From Planotetraspora phitsanulokensis (lineage in GTDB: Bacteria; Actinomycetota; Actinomycetes; Streptosporangiales; Streptosporangiaceae), in assembly GCF_016863295.1 (NCBI RefSeq), contig NZ_BOOP01000019.1, forward strand, positions 62,001-126,000: a stretch of 64,000 bases of DNA, in the 5' to 3' direction. How positions within the stretch are numbered: position 1 is the stretch's first letter; each line of letters starts with the position of its first letter. The position numbers and the translations under genes were made by a program. Below, piece by piece: positions 49,490 to 58,086 of this stretch. The notes beneath the pieces were generated by a model that saw only the letters and a program-made list of their open reading frames with translations, did no database searches and was not told where the DNA came from.

Positions 49490-49906
49490 TCAGGCCGCCC
49501 AGGGGAACGGCGCCACGTCAGGCTCCACCCAGCCGCGGCGCGCCTCGGCGGCCGCCAGGGTGGTGGACCGGTAGTGCCTGGTGAGCAGCCGCTTGTCCAG
49601 CAACGCCGGATTCCGCTGGACGAAGACGTCGAACTCCGGACCGTCGGGTTCGGCGGCCACATGATGGGCGACGAGCTCCACCCAGGCCCGCGAGACGGTG
49701 TGGTGGTACTTCTGCGGCGCCTTCTCGTACGCGGTGATCTGCCGGAGCCAGCCGCAGACCTTCTCGGCGGCCTCGGGCATGCCGTGGCGGCGTACGGCGA
49801 CGAAGGCGAGGTGGATGTGCTGCCGGTGCCCGAAGGCGCCGTCGGGGGCCACGATGAGGGAAAGGATCTCGCTCAGTTCGGGATCGTGATCGTGTCCGTG
49901 GTCCAT
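49490..49906 (-). CDS. Conserved-looking hypothetical protein paired with MarR
   Basis: A 138-residue soluble protein rich in His near its N-terminus (MDHGHDHD; FGHRQHIHLAFVAVRRHG; KYHHTVSRAWVELVAHHV). The regularly placed His residues hint at metal binding, but no family is certain. Its ATG overlaps the MarR stop by one base and has GGAGG upstream, indicating translational coupling, so it is probably the effector or target of that regulator. No signal or membrane segment. Confidence 0.65.
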   Translation of the reverse strand: MDHGHDHDPELSEILSLIVAPDGAFGHRQHIHLAFVAVRRHGMPEAAEKVCGWLRQITAYEKAPQKYHHTVSRAWVELVAHHVAAEPDGPEFDVFVQRNPALLDKRLLTRHYRSTTLAAAEARRGWVEPDVAPFPWAA

Positions 49907-50331
49907 CAGGAGACCTCCTGCAGTGCGGCGATGACCGCGTGGTAGCCGGACAGTTGCCGAGGGGACAGCCCGGCGAGCGCGCGGGCTTCGAGGTCGGAGA
50001 AGGCGGCACTCACCTGGGCGGCGACGTCCCGGCCCGAGTCCGTCAGGGCGAGGCGGAAGGAGCGGCGGTCGTCCGGGTCGAGCTCGCGGGTGAGGAGACC
50101 ACGCCGTTCCAGCCGGTCCAGGACGCCGGTCAGCGTGGTCGCCCGGGTCCCGGTGTCGGCACTGAGCGCCCGGACGTTGCGCGCCCGGCCGTCGGCGAGA
50201 TTCGCGAGCGCGTTGATCTCGGATGCCGTCAGGTCGAGATCGGCGAGGGCGGCGGTCAGAGCGTGCAACGTGCGATGGGTGGCTCTCTGCAGAGCCAGCA
50301 CCATCGACGATTCACCGCTTTCGGATATCAC
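49906..50331 (-). CDS. MarR family transcriptional regulator
   Basis: A 141-residue winged-helix regulator: LDLTASEINALANLADGRAR, VRALSADTGTRATTLTGVLD, RLERRGLLTRELDPDDRRSF. The DPDDRR wing is characteristic of MarR. It is the first gene of a two-gene unit with the His-rich protein. A short inverted repeat at its start (50319-50335) could be its own operator. Confidence 0.9.
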   Translation of the reverse strand: MISESGESSMVLALQRATHRTLHALTAALADLDLTASEINALANLADGRARNVRALSADTGTRATTLTGVLDRLERRGLLTRELDPDDRRSFRLALTDSGRDVAAQVSAAFSDLEARALAGLSPRQLSGYHAVIAALQEVS

Positions 50332-50335
50332 GAAA
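50319..50335. promoter_or_regulatory. Inverted repeat at the MarR start codon
   Basis: TTTCG-GATATCA-CGAAA overlaps the start codon of the MarR gene. A related ATCGGA/TTCGGAT-type pair follows at about 50335-50357. These are candidate autoregulatory sites. Confidence 0.35.
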
Positions 50336-50437
50336 TCGGACTATACGAGTTCGGATCACTGACCGCATCTCCATTTCCCCTCGCCTGCGCCGCTCCGGCG
50401 AAAAAGTCCGGATCAGGGGGGTGTTAAGGTCGCCCGC

Positions 50438-50968
50438 ATGGCCGAGCTCATCTCCCCCACGCGACGACTGCGCACGTCATGGCTCGCCGCACGCGACGAA
50501 TGGCATCCCGGTGCCCATCAGGACGGGGCCGGCCTGCACCTGGCCCCCGGCGACGACCTCGACACTCCTGAGGGCTTCTCGGCATGGGTCGACCGGCTGC
50601 TGAGGCAGTCGGACGAGTCGGTTCCCGTCGGGGCGGGGCTCGTTCACGCCACCTACTACTGGATCGTCGAGGGTGACACCTACCTGGGCGCCATCGACCT
50701 GCGCCACTCCTTGAACGCCGTTCTGCTCGAACTCGGCGGGCACATCGGATACAGCGTCCGTCCTTCCGCCAGGAGGCGCGGCCTGGCCACGTGGGCGCTG
50801 GGGGAGGTTCTGCCCCAGGCCCGCAAGCTCGGTCTGGACCGGGTCCTGGTCACGTGCGACCCCGACAACACCGGCTCGGCGCGCAGCATCGAGCGCAACG
50901 GCGGGGTCCTGGAGGACGTGCGGACGACCGAGGCGGGCGTCAAGCGCCGCTACTGGATCGACCTCTGA
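50438..50968 (+). CDS. GNAT family N-acetyltransferase
   Basis: A 176-residue acetyltransferase: LELGGHIGYSVRPSARRRGL, then ATWALGEVLPQARKLGLDRV forms the acetyl-CoA-binding motif A (RRRGLA) and following helix; VTCDPDNTGSARSIERNGGV is motif B. The pattern matches the RimJ/RimL-like 'predicted acetyltransferase' subgroup. Substrate unknown. Single gene with its own promoter, divergent from MarR. Confidence 0.9.
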   Translation: MAELISPTRRLRTSWLAARDEWHPGAHQDGAGLHLAPGDDLDTPEGFSAWVDRLLRQSDESVPVGAGLVHATYYWIVEGDTYLGAIDLRHSLNAVLLELGGHIGYSVRPSARRRGLATWALGEVLPQARKLGLDRVLVTCDPDNTGSARSIERNGGVLEDVRTTEAGVKRRYWIDL

Positions 50969-51073
50969 GCATCACGCCGACCCCGTCCCGGCACGCTGCG
51001 GTTCGGTGGGCGTGCGCTTGATGCCAGTCGGCGCCGTCCCCGGTGAGGACTCTCGCGGCCTCGCCTCCGCCCC

Positions 51074-52138
51074 TCAGCTCAGGGCGGCTCTGGTCTCCTC
51101 GGCGAGCGACTCCACCACCTGGGCGGCTGGAAGATCACGCGCGCGGCGGAAGCCGACACCGGCCCACAGCGCCATCCCGTGCGGATCGCCCTGTTCGGCC
51201 GCCGCCCGGCGCAGGCCCGTCGTCAGCCGGTGGACCTGGGGATACAGATGCGGCGCCGACCCCTCGTGCTCGGCCATGAAGCGATTGGCCAGGCCACGGG
51301 CCCTGCGTCCGGTGAACGCGCGGGTGAAGGCGGTTTCCGTGAAGGCGGGGTCGGCCAGCGCCGCCTTGTGCACCGGATGCGCCCCGCTCTCCGGCGTGCG
51401 CAGGAACGCGGTTCCGAGCTGTGCGGCGACGGCTCCCGCCTGGAGAACGGCTGCGATGTCCCGGCCGTCCATGATCCCGCCCGCCGCCGCCACCGGAAGG
51501 TCGACGACGCCTCGGATCTCGGTCACGAGCTCAGGCAGTCCTGACGGCGGAGACCAGTCCGACGGGAGGAAGTCGGCCTGATGACCTCCCGCGCCCGGCC
51601 CCTGCACCGACAGCGCGTCCGCGCCGGTCTCGGCGGCGGCGACGGCCTCGGCCGGGGTGTTCACGGTGATGACCACGGTGCTTCCCGCACCGTGCAGGCG
51701 GGAGACGATCTCAGGCGACGGGCAGCCGAACATGAAGCTGACGACCGGCACCCCCTCGGACACGAGAACGTCGATCTTCGCGTCCCACTGGTCGTCGTCC
51801 CAGGCGACCGTGTCCGGCAGGGCCACGCCGTACCGCTCCGCCTCGGTCGCCAGTTCCTCTCGGTAGGACGCGAGATCCGCCTCGACCTCGGTGAACCCCG
51901 CGCGGGCCGGGTCGGGTCCGGGCACGAAGACGTTCACGCCGAAGGGCTGACCCGTCCGCGCGCGGACCTCCGCGATCTCGTCTCGCACGGCTGAGGCCGT
52001 ACGGGATCCGGCTGCCAGGAACCCCAACCCGCCGGCCGCCGACACCGTCGCGGCGAGGGCGGGCGTGGACGGGCCCCCGGCCATCGGCGACTGGATGACG
52101 GGCAGCGCCATCCCGAAAGGACGAATGCGACCGGCCAT
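51074..52138 (-). CDS. Nitronate monooxygenase / 2-nitropropane dioxygenase family flavoprotein
   Basis: A 354-residue FMN TIM-barrel protein: VIQSPMAGGPSTPALAATVS, VSFMFGCPSPEIVSRLHGAG, ALSVQGPGAGGHQADF (the conserved GHQA/GGH loop) and VAAAGGIMDGRDIAAVLQAG, AVAAQLGTAFLRTPESG (FMN phosphate-binding). The family oxidises alkyl nitronates such as propionate-3-nitronate. Start at 52138 has GAGGAG; an ATG at 52150 would overlap the upstream gene. It lies 8 bp after pcaB and is probably co-transcribed with it. Confidence 0.88.
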   Translation of the reverse strand: MAGRIRPFGMALPVIQSPMAGGPSTPALAATVSAAGGLGFLAAGSRTASAVRDEIAEVRARTGQPFGVNVFVPGPDPARAGFTEVEADLASYREELATEAERYGVALPDTVAWDDDQWDAKIDVLVSEGVPVVSFMFGCPSPEIVSRLHGAGSTVVITVNTPAEAVAAAETGADALSVQGPGAGGHQADFLPSDWSPPSGLPELVTEIRGVVDLPVAAAGGIMDGRDIAAVLQAGAVAAQLGTAFLRTPESGAHPVHKAALADPAFTETAFTRAFTGRRARGLANRFMAEHEGSAPHLYPQVHRLTTGLRRAAAEQGDPHGMALWAGVGFRRARDLPAAQVVESLAEETRAALS

Positions 52139-52146
52139 GGGGCTCC

Positions 52147-53565
52147 TCACCCGTCACCCGGCTCATGAGCCCGCAGTGCGCGGTCCACGAGCGTGCCTGC
52201 GACCCCAGTGTAAGCCGCGGGGTCCACAAGATCGGCGATGTCCTCCCTGGTCAGACGCTCGGAAACCGCGGGAATCTCCGCCAGCAGATCGGCGATCGGC
52301 CGCCCCGTCGCCACGGCGTCCGCGGCGGCCCGGCCGACGATCCGCTTGGCCGCCGCCTTGCCCAGGATCGGGGCCAGGACGGCCGCGACGCGCTCGGTGA
52401 CGGTCAGGCTTCCGGTGAGCTCCAGGTTGGCCCGCATCCGGTCGGGGAACACCCGGAGCCCCTCGGTGAGCTCGGCCGTCGCCTCGGCGGCCCCGCCGAC
52501 GAGGCGCAGGCACTCCCTCAGCGGCTGCCACTCGGCCTGCCAGGCGCCGGCGGGCCGCTCGTCCTCGGCGAGCATGCACTGGCCCAGGGTCGCCGCCAGC
52601 ATCGGCACCTGGATCGCCGCCGAGCGGACCAGCGTCGCGAGGACGGGATTGCGCTTGTGCGGCATCGCCGACGAACCGCCGCGACCCGCCGCGGACGGCT
52701 CGGCGACCTCCGCGATCTCGGTCCTGGACAACACCTGGACGTCCACCGCGATCTTCCCGAGCACGCCCGCCGTCAGGGTGAGCACCCCCGCGAGGTCGGC
52801 GATCGGGATCCGCGACGTGTGCCAGGGCAACACTGGGGCCTTCAGCCCGACCTCCGCGGCGAAGGCCGCCATCAGACGCTCGGGATAGGCGTCCGGATCC
52901 GGCGCCCCGGCGATCCGGGCGTACTCCAGGTAGGCGGAGAGCGTGCCCGCCGCCCCGCCCAGCTGGGCGGGAAGATCCGCACGCACGCGGCGCAGGCGCT
53001 CGCCGGCGGCCACGACGGAGTGCAGCCATCCGGCCGCCTTCAGCCCGAACGTGCTGGGAACCGCGTGCTGGGTGAGCGTACGGCCCACCATGACCGTGTC
53101 GCGGTGGTCGCCCGCCAGCCGGGCGAGCGCGGAGGCCGTCCGGTCGAGGTCGGCCTGGATCAGCGCGAGAGTCCGGGCGGCGACCAGCATCGCCGCGGTG
53201 TCCATCATGTCCTGGCTCGTTGACCCTCGGTGGACGTGGTCGGCGGCGCCGGCGTCCACCGCGGCGACGGCGGCCGTAAGGTCCTCGACCAGCGCGACGA
53301 CCGGGTTCCCCGACTCTCGGGAGCGTACGGCCAGGCGCGCCGGATCGACCGCCCACTCCGCCGCCACCCTCGTGACGGTCTCCGCCGCGGCGGCCGGGGC
53401 CGCCCCCAGCCGGGCCTGGGCACGGACCAGGGCGGCCTCGGCGTCCAGCAACGCCCGGAGCCAGGCCCGGTCGTCCGTGGACCGCTCGGCCGTGCCGCCC
53501 GCCCGCACGGGGGATAGCAGGCCGGTGTCCGGGCCGGGACCGTCGTCTTCCGAGTTGCCGGTCAT
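52147..53565 (-). CDS. pcaB: 3-carboxy-cis,cis-muconate cycloisomerase-type lyase
   Basis: A 472-residue fumarase/aspartase-superfamily enzyme. Signatures: VHRGSTSQDMMDTAAMLVAA, GRTLTQHAVPSTFGLKAAGW and the superfamily motif GRGGSSAMPHKRNPVLATLV. The arrangement fits PcaB, which lactonises 3-carboxy-cis,cis-muconate in the protocatechuate branch of the beta-ketoadipate pathway. The rest of the pca set is not nearby, so a related lyase function remains possible. It forms a likely operon with the nitronate monooxygenase gene. Confidence 0.82.
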   Translation of the reverse strand: MTGNSEDDGPGPDTGLLSPVRAGGTAERSTDDRAWLRALLDAEAALVRAQARLGAAPAAAAETVTRVAAEWAVDPARLAVRSRESGNPVVALVEDLTAAVAAVDAGAADHVHRGSTSQDMMDTAAMLVAARTLALIQADLDRTASALARLAGDHRDTVMVGRTLTQHAVPSTFGLKAAGWLHSVVAAGERLRRVRADLPAQLGGAAGTLSAYLEYARIAGAPDPDAYPERLMAAFAAEVGLKAPVLPWHTSRIPIADLAGVLTLTAGVLGKIAVDVQVLSRTEIAEVAEPSAAGRGGSSAMPHKRNPVLATLVRSAAIQVPMLAATLGQCMLAEDERPAGAWQAEWQPLRECLRLVGGAAEATAELTEGLRVFPDRMRANLELTGSLTVTERVAAVLAPILGKAAAKRIVGRAAADAVATGRPIADLLAEIPAVSERLTREDIADLVDPAAYTGVAGTLVDRALRAHEPGDG

Positions 53566-53607
53566 CGAAACTCCTTGAGGCTGGAGACCCCGGGCTTTAG
53601 CTGATCG

Positions 53608-53641
53608 GGCGCCGCGAGGATCTTCGCATCCCCGCGGCGCC
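53608..53641 (-). terminator. Hairpin terminator after the Rv2466c-like gene
   Basis: GGCGCCGCG (53608-53616) pairs with CGCGGCGCC (53633-53641), extended by an AGGAT/ATCC pairing in the loop. It starts 8 bp past the stop codon on the minus strand. Confidence 0.6.
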
Positions 53642-53649
53642 TGAGTGCG

Positions 53650-54291
53650 TCAGCTGAAGTCGAGCTCGCCCGTGCGGGTGCGCTTCAGCTCGAAGAAGTA
53701 CGGATACTTGGCGAGCGCGTACGCGCCGTCGAAGACGTTCAGGGCGTCCTCACCGCGGGGGATGCGGTTCAGCACCGGCCCGAAGAACGCCACACCGTCG
53801 ACGTGGATGGTGGGCGTGCCGACGTCCTCGCCGACCGGGTCCATGCCCTCGTGGTGGCTGCGGCGCAGCGCCTCGTCGTAGTCCGAACTGCCGGCCGCGT
53901 CAGCCAGTTCAACGGGCAGGCCGACCTCGGCCAGCGCCTCCTTGGCGACGAGTTCGAAGTCCTTGTTGCCCTGGTTGTGGATCCGGGTGCCCAAGGCGGT
54001 GTAGAGGTCCCGCAGCACCTCCTCGCCGTGCCGCTCCGCGGCGGCGATGCACACCCGCACCGGCCCCCAGCCCTTGTCGAGCAGGTCGCGGTACCACTGG
54101 GGAAGATCGTCCTTGTTCTCGTTGAGAACCGACAGGCTCATCACCCGGAACCGAAGGTCGATGTCCCGCTGCTTCTCGACCTCGAGGATCCACCGGGAAC
54201 TGATCCACGCGAAGGGGCAGATCGGGTCGAAATAGAAATCGACCTTGGGCCGGGCCGCCGGCTCCGCTTCTGCTTGGTCGGTCGCCGTCAT
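53650..54291 (-). CDS. DsbA-family protein related to mycothiol-dependent nitroreductase Rv2466c, monothiol active site
   Basis: A 213-residue thioredoxin-fold/DsbA-like protein, closely following the pattern of mycobacterial Rv2466c: [69 protein letters not shown] and [15 protein letters not shown]. In Rv2466c the active site is CxxC (Cys-Pro-Trp-Cys from memory). Here it is Cys25-Pro-Phe-Ala28, so the resolving cysteine is missing. The enzyme may work by a monothiol mycothiolation mechanism. The ATG start has AAGGAG 5-10 bp upstream. Confidence 0.88.
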   Translation of the reverse strand: MTATDQAEAEPAARPKVDFYFDPICPFAWISSRWILEVEKQRDIDLRFRVMSLSVLNENKDDLPQWYRDLLDKGWGPVRVCIAAAERHGEEVLRDLYTALGTRIHNQGNKDFELVAKEALAEVGLPVELADAAGSSDYDEALRRSHHEGMDPVGEDVGTPTIHVDGVAFFGPVLNRIPRGEDALNVFDGAYALAKYPYFFELKRTRTGELDFS

Positions 54292-54546
54292 CACGTCTCC
54301 TTACTGGAAGTCTCGCCGAGTCGGGCCCGGATCCGCCTCGGCGCGTCATCAGGATCGCCGGGGGCCGGCATGGCACGGACACCGCCTCAAGATTCTGCAA
54401 CCACCGCTGATCATCCCTTAATTCCCGTGAACACCCCGAGTCTCTCCGGCGGCCGAACGCCCGCCTGCCCCGGTGTCCGCCGCCCTCCGTATGGTGGTCT
54501 TTGCCGGCAGGCTGGGCATACGGGGCAGACGGAGGGCACTGGCACG

Positions 54547-55332
54547 ATGAGCATGACAAGAGCCGAGAAGGCGGCGACGCTGCGCGCGTTGCACGTTCCG
54601 GGCGACCCGCTCGTCCTCCCGAACATCTGGGACGCGGCGTCGGCGCGCATCGTCGAGTCGGCCGGGTTTCCCGTGGTCGCCACCGGCAGCGCGGCGATCG
54701 CCCCGGTGCTCGGCTACGCGGACGGCGAGGGCACGCCGCCCGCCGAGATGATGGCCGCGATCGCCCGCATCGCCTCGGCCGTCGGCGTCCCGGTGACCGC
54801 CGACGTCGAGCGTGGATACGGGCTGTCCCCCGCCGAGCTGGTCGAGCGGCTGTGCGCCACGGAGGCGGTCGGCTGCAACCTCGAGGACTCCGATCCCGTC
54901 ACGGGGGCGATGGTCGACGCCGGCGAGCAGGCCGACTTCCTCGCCGCGGTCCGCGGCGCCGCGACCGCTTCCGACTCCGACCTGGTCGTCAACGCGCGGG
55001 TGGACAGCTTCCTCCACGGATCGGGGACGCCCGAGGAACGGCTCGCCGACGCCGTCGAGCGTGGCCGCCGCTACCTGGCCGCCGGAGCCGACTGCGTGTA
55101 CCCGATCTTCGTCACCGATCCCGGCATCATCCGGACACTCGTGGAGGAGCTGGGCGGCCCGGTCAACGTGCTGTTCCGGCCCGGCGTGCCGAGCATCGCC
55201 CGGCTCGCGGAGCTCGGGGTGGCCCGGGTGAGCTTCGGGCACGGGCTCCACGCCGCGGCGCAGGACTTCACCGCCCGGATGGTGGCGGAGATCAAGGCGG
55301 GCCGCAGTCCCTACCCGCCGAAGGAGACCTGA
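54547..55332 (+). CDS. Isocitrate lyase/PEP mutase family protein
   Basis: A 261-residue TIM-barrel protein of the PEP mutase/isocitrate lyase superfamily. LVLPNIWDAASARIVESAGF opens the barrel; VPVTADVERGYG carries the Mg2+-binding Asp; VGCNLEDSDP follows, then LVVNARVDSFLHG and ADCVYPIFVTDPG. The usual lyase cysteine motif (KKCGH) is absent, so it is not isocitrate lyase proper; oxaloacetate hydrolase-like or carboxyPEP-like activity is possible. It ends 26 bp before the response regulator gene, with which it may be co-transcribed. Confidence 0.88.
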   Translation: MSMTRAEKAATLRALHVPGDPLVLPNIWDAASARIVESAGFPVVATGSAAIAPVLGYADGEGTPPAEMMAAIARIASAVGVPVTADVERGYGLSPAELVERLCATEAVGCNLEDSDPVTGAMVDAGEQADFLAAVRGAATASDSDLVVNARVDSFLHGSGTPEERLADAVERGRRYLAAGADCVYPIFVTDPGIIRTLVEELGGPVNVLFRPGVPSIARLAELGVARVSFGHGLHAAAQDFTARMVAEIKAGRSPYPPKET

Positions 55333-55358
55333 CAGTCGTCTCCCCTACCATCGACGGC

Positions 55359-56045
55359 ATGACCAACGTGCTGGTCGTGGAGGACGATCCGGCGATCGGT
55401 TCCGAACTGACCGATGCTCTGTCCGACTACGGGTACGAGACGGCCCTGGCCGCCGACGGCGAGACCGCGCTGGATCTGGCGCTGCGCGCGACACCCGACC
55501 TCGTGCTGCTCGACCTGGGCCTGCCCGACGTGGACGGCGTCTCCCTGTGCCGCCGGCTCCGCAGTGCCATGCCGTACGCCGTGATCGTGGTGCTGACGGC
55601 GCGCACCCAGGAGTTCGAGGTCGTGGTCGCGCTCGAAGCGGGGGCGGACGACTACCTCACCAAGCCGTTCCGGCTGACCGAGTTGCTGGCCCGGTTGCGG
55701 GCGCATCTGCGCAGGCAGACGGTCCCGGCCGACCCGCGCAGCAGCATGTCGGTGGGCCGGGTCCGCCTGGACCTGGCGGCCCGCCGGGCGTACGTCGCCG
55801 GGACGGAGGTCATGCTGCGTCCCAAGGAGTTCGACCTGCTCTCGGTGCTCGTACGCCGGGCGGGCGAGGTCGTGACCCGGGAGCAGCTCATGGAGGAGGT
55901 GTGGGACGCCAACTGGTTCGGCCCCACCAAGACGCTCGACGTCCACGTCTTCGCCCTGCGCCGCAAGCTGACCGAGGAGGGCGAGGATCCCCGCCGGATC
56001 ACCACCCTCAGGGGACGCGGCTACCGGTACGAGACCGACCTCTGA
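55359..56045 (+). CDS. OmpR-family response regulator
   Basis: A 228-residue regulator: receiver acidic pair VVEDDPAIG, phospho-acceptor Asp52 in LVLLDLGLPDVDG, VLTARTQ and YLTKPFRLTELLARLRAH. Winged-helix DNA-binding domain: LRPKEFDLLSVLVRRAGEVV, TREQLMEEVWDANWFGPTKT, LDVHVFALRRKLTEEGEDPR. Its stop codon abuts that of a histidine kinase gene on the opposite strand (56046), an unusual tail-to-tail arrangement for a presumed cognate pair. Confidence 0.93.
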   Translation: MTNVLVVEDDPAIGSELTDALSDYGYETALAADGETALDLALRATPDLVLLDLGLPDVDGVSLCRRLRSAMPYAVIVVLTARTQEFEVVVALEAGADDYLTKPFRLTELLARLRAHLRRQTVPADPRSSMSVGRVRLDLAARRAYVAGTEVMLRPKEFDLLSVLVRRAGEVVTREQLMEEVWDANWFGPTKTLDVHVFALRRKLTEEGEDPRRITTLRGRGYRYETDL

Positions 56046-57401
56046 TCATCTGGCCGGCAGCAGCAGGCTGAACACGGGCGAGGCGGCCCGTCTGAGGATG
56101 AGACGGCCGCCTTCGGCCTCCGCGAGCGACCGGGCCAGCGCGAGGCCGATCCCGTGACCGTCGCCTGCCCGGCGCGCGAACACGTCGGCACCCTCCGGGA
56201 TCCCCGGGCCCTGGTCGGACACCTCGACGGCCACCCCGTCTCCGAGATCGGACACCTCGACGGCGATCTGGCCCTTGCCGTGGATCGCCGCGTTGTCGAG
56301 CAGCACGTGGAGGATCTGCCGGACGGCGGCGGGCGAGGCGGCGACTCCGGGCAGTTCGTCGGGGACGGCGACCGTGAGGCCGCGGCCGATCTCGGCCAGC
56401 GCCGCGCGGCGGTCCGCGCTGATCTCCTTGACCAGGGCGCGCACGTCGAATGGCTCCAGCCCGCTGGTGTGCCCTCCGCGGGTCAGCCGCACGAGGTCCT
56501 CGATGGTGGTCTGCAGCCGCTCGCCGCGCTCGACCGCCGTGCGGATGGCACCGGCGAGGTCCGCGTCGGGACGGTGCAGCGCCGACTCCAGGCCCAGCAG
56601 CATGCCGGTGAGCTGCGTGCGGAGCTGATGGGACACGTCGACGCTGAATGCCCGTTCCCGGCCGAGCACGTCGCCGAGCCTCCGTGCGGTCGCCTCGAGC
56701 GCGAGCCCGGCGGCGTCGGCCTCGCGCACGTCGGACCGCGGCGCCCGGATGGAGAAGTCGCCCGAGCCCAGAGCCTGCGCCGAGCTCGTCAGGTGCTCCA
56801 GCGGCGCGGACAACCGCGCCGACTGCCGCAACGCGACGACCGCCGCCAGGCCGATCACGGCCACGGCGAGCCCCGCCATGAGGAGCCAGGCGCGGTACAT
56901 GCGGTCGCGCACGACCTCGTACGGAACGGCCACCCGGACGGACCCGGCGAGCTTCCTGTCGGAGGGGAAGGGCGCGGCCACCGCGAGGAAGTCCTGCTCG
57001 ACCCCCTCATGGACGTGGCCGTCGCGGGCGTCGTCCGCGATCCGCGACGTGGCCGGCCCCTCGCCGGACAGCTTGGCCCCGCCGGCGCCGAAGAAGCCGA
57101 CGGTCAGCGTCGACGGCACACCCCGGGGAAGCGGGAGGTGGACCACGCCGTTCCGCACGACGTCCTCGTGGACGACGGCCGCGATCCAGGTGGCGTTGCG
57201 GTCCAGCGACGCCGTCATGTCGTCGTGGTAGAGCCGCCCCATGGAGACCGCCAGAGGGATGGCGAACAGGGCGACGGAGAGCGTGGCCACTCCGACGATG
57301 GCTCCCATCACTCTGAGGCGCAGCGGCCTGCCGTACGGCTCCCGCCGACCGGCCGGCTTCCCCGGGTCTGTTGTGATGTGTCGCCTATTTCCCCATATCA
57401 C
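56046..57401 (-). CDS. Sensor histidine kinase, convergent with its presumed response regulator
   Basis: A 451-residue kinase: TM1 about residues 32-54, extracellular loop of about 115 residues, TM2 about 171-192, HAMP about 193-245. Phospho-acceptor His258 is in FSVDVSHQLRTQLTGML, where HQLRT replaces the usual HELRTPL. HATPase_c has LHVLLDNAAIHG, VSDQGPGIPEG and GDGHGIGLALARSLAEAEGG. The RR gene at 55359 is the likely partner although encoded on the other strand with zero intergenic bases. GTG start. Confidence 0.9.
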   Translation of the reverse strand: MIWGNRRHITTDPGKPAGRREPYGRPLRLRVMGAIVGVATLSVALFAIPLAVSMGRLYHDDMTASLDRNATWIAAVVHEDVVRNGVVHLPLPRGVPSTLTVGFFGAGGAKLSGEGPATSRIADDARDGHVHEGVEQDFLAVAAPFPSDRKLAGSVRVAVPYEVVRDRMYRAWLLMAGLAVAVIGLAAVVALRQSARLSAPLEHLTSSAQALGSGDFSIRAPRSDVREADAAGLALEATARRLGDVLGRERAFSVDVSHQLRTQLTGMLLGLESALHRPDADLAGAIRTAVERGERLQTTIEDLVRLTRGGHTSGLEPFDVRALVKEISADRRAALAEIGRGLTVAVPDELPGVAASPAAVRQILHVLLDNAAIHGKGQIAVEVSDLGDGVAVEVSDQGPGIPEGADVFARRAGDGHGIGLALARSLAEAEGGRLILRRAASPVFSLLLPAR

Positions 57402-57557
57402 CAGCTCAGCGTCCCAGAGTTCCGGGCACGCGTGCGCGCCGGGGACGAGAATCGATTTCCGCGCTGATCCGCTTCGGGCCGGCTCCCGTGGCGGAGGCCG
57501 ATCCGGTGGTCGCCGTCGCCCTGCCGGCGGGCTCGGCTGACGACGTCGTCGGACCCG

Positions 57558-57995
57558 TCAGAGGCGGTCCGAGTACGCCCAGCCGGACCAGCGTGCCACC
57601 TCGACCAGGACGGCGGGCCCCGCCGGTGGACGGTCGCCGTACTGGGCGTACTTCGCCACCAGCCACTCCACGGCGCGGTCCCGATCCGGGCCGCGTTCGA
57701 CGACGCGGGCCAGCCCGTCGGCCCTGGCCCACCACAACCGCTCCCAGTCGTCCTCGTAGTGATCGGCCAGGAGGCAGACCCGGGGATTGCCCGCGATGTC
57801 GCGGAGACGGCGCAGATCGGCGGTCTCCTTGGGCTTGTGGTCCACGGCGGTCACCACCAGGTCACCGACCACGGCGAAGGTCACCGGCACGAGTCTCGGC
57901 ACCGCCGCGGCCGCCTCTTCCGCGCCGACCGTCGCGAGCCTGGCCACCCGGGCGGCGGCGAAGAGCTCACGCGCGCGGTCCGCCGGCATCCTCAC
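57558..57995 (-). CDS. PPOX-class F420-dependent oxidoreductase-like protein (TIGR03668 type)
   Basis: A 145-residue split-beta-barrel flavin/deazaflavin-binding protein: AARVARLATVGAEEAAAAVP, LVPVTFAVVGDLVVTAVDHK, PKETADLRRLRDIAGNPRVC, LLADHYEDDWERLWWARADG. The HKPK cofactor-binding stretch and the length fit the small PPOX-class F420-binding family of actinobacteria. Substrate unknown. GTG 57995 or ATG 57989 could be the start. Confidence 0.85.
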   Translation of the reverse strand: MRMPADRARELFAAARVARLATVGAEEAAAAVPRLVPVTFAVVGDLVVTAVDHKPKETADLRRLRDIAGNPRVCLLADHYEDDWERLWWARADGLARVVERGPDRDRAVEWLVAKYAQYGDRPPAGPAVLVEVARWSGWAYSDRL

Positions 57996-58086
57996 GCCGC
58001 CAGGCTACGGCCGTGCCGTACGGGCCGCTTCGCCGCCGGACCGGCCCCACTTGATGATCTTCCATGGGCAACCTAAGGTTGTCGGA

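Noticed and set aside
46149-49574. Very long plus-strand open frame opposite the fdh genes
   Set aside because: It is antisense to well-conserved fdhA/fdhB, shows no recognisable motif, and is explained by GC-rich codon bias.
52147-53565. Adenylosuccinate lyase (purB)
   Set aside because: Length and the HRGSTSQDMMDTA and MPHKRNP blocks fit the PcaB branch better; purB is normally a housekeeping gene in another context.
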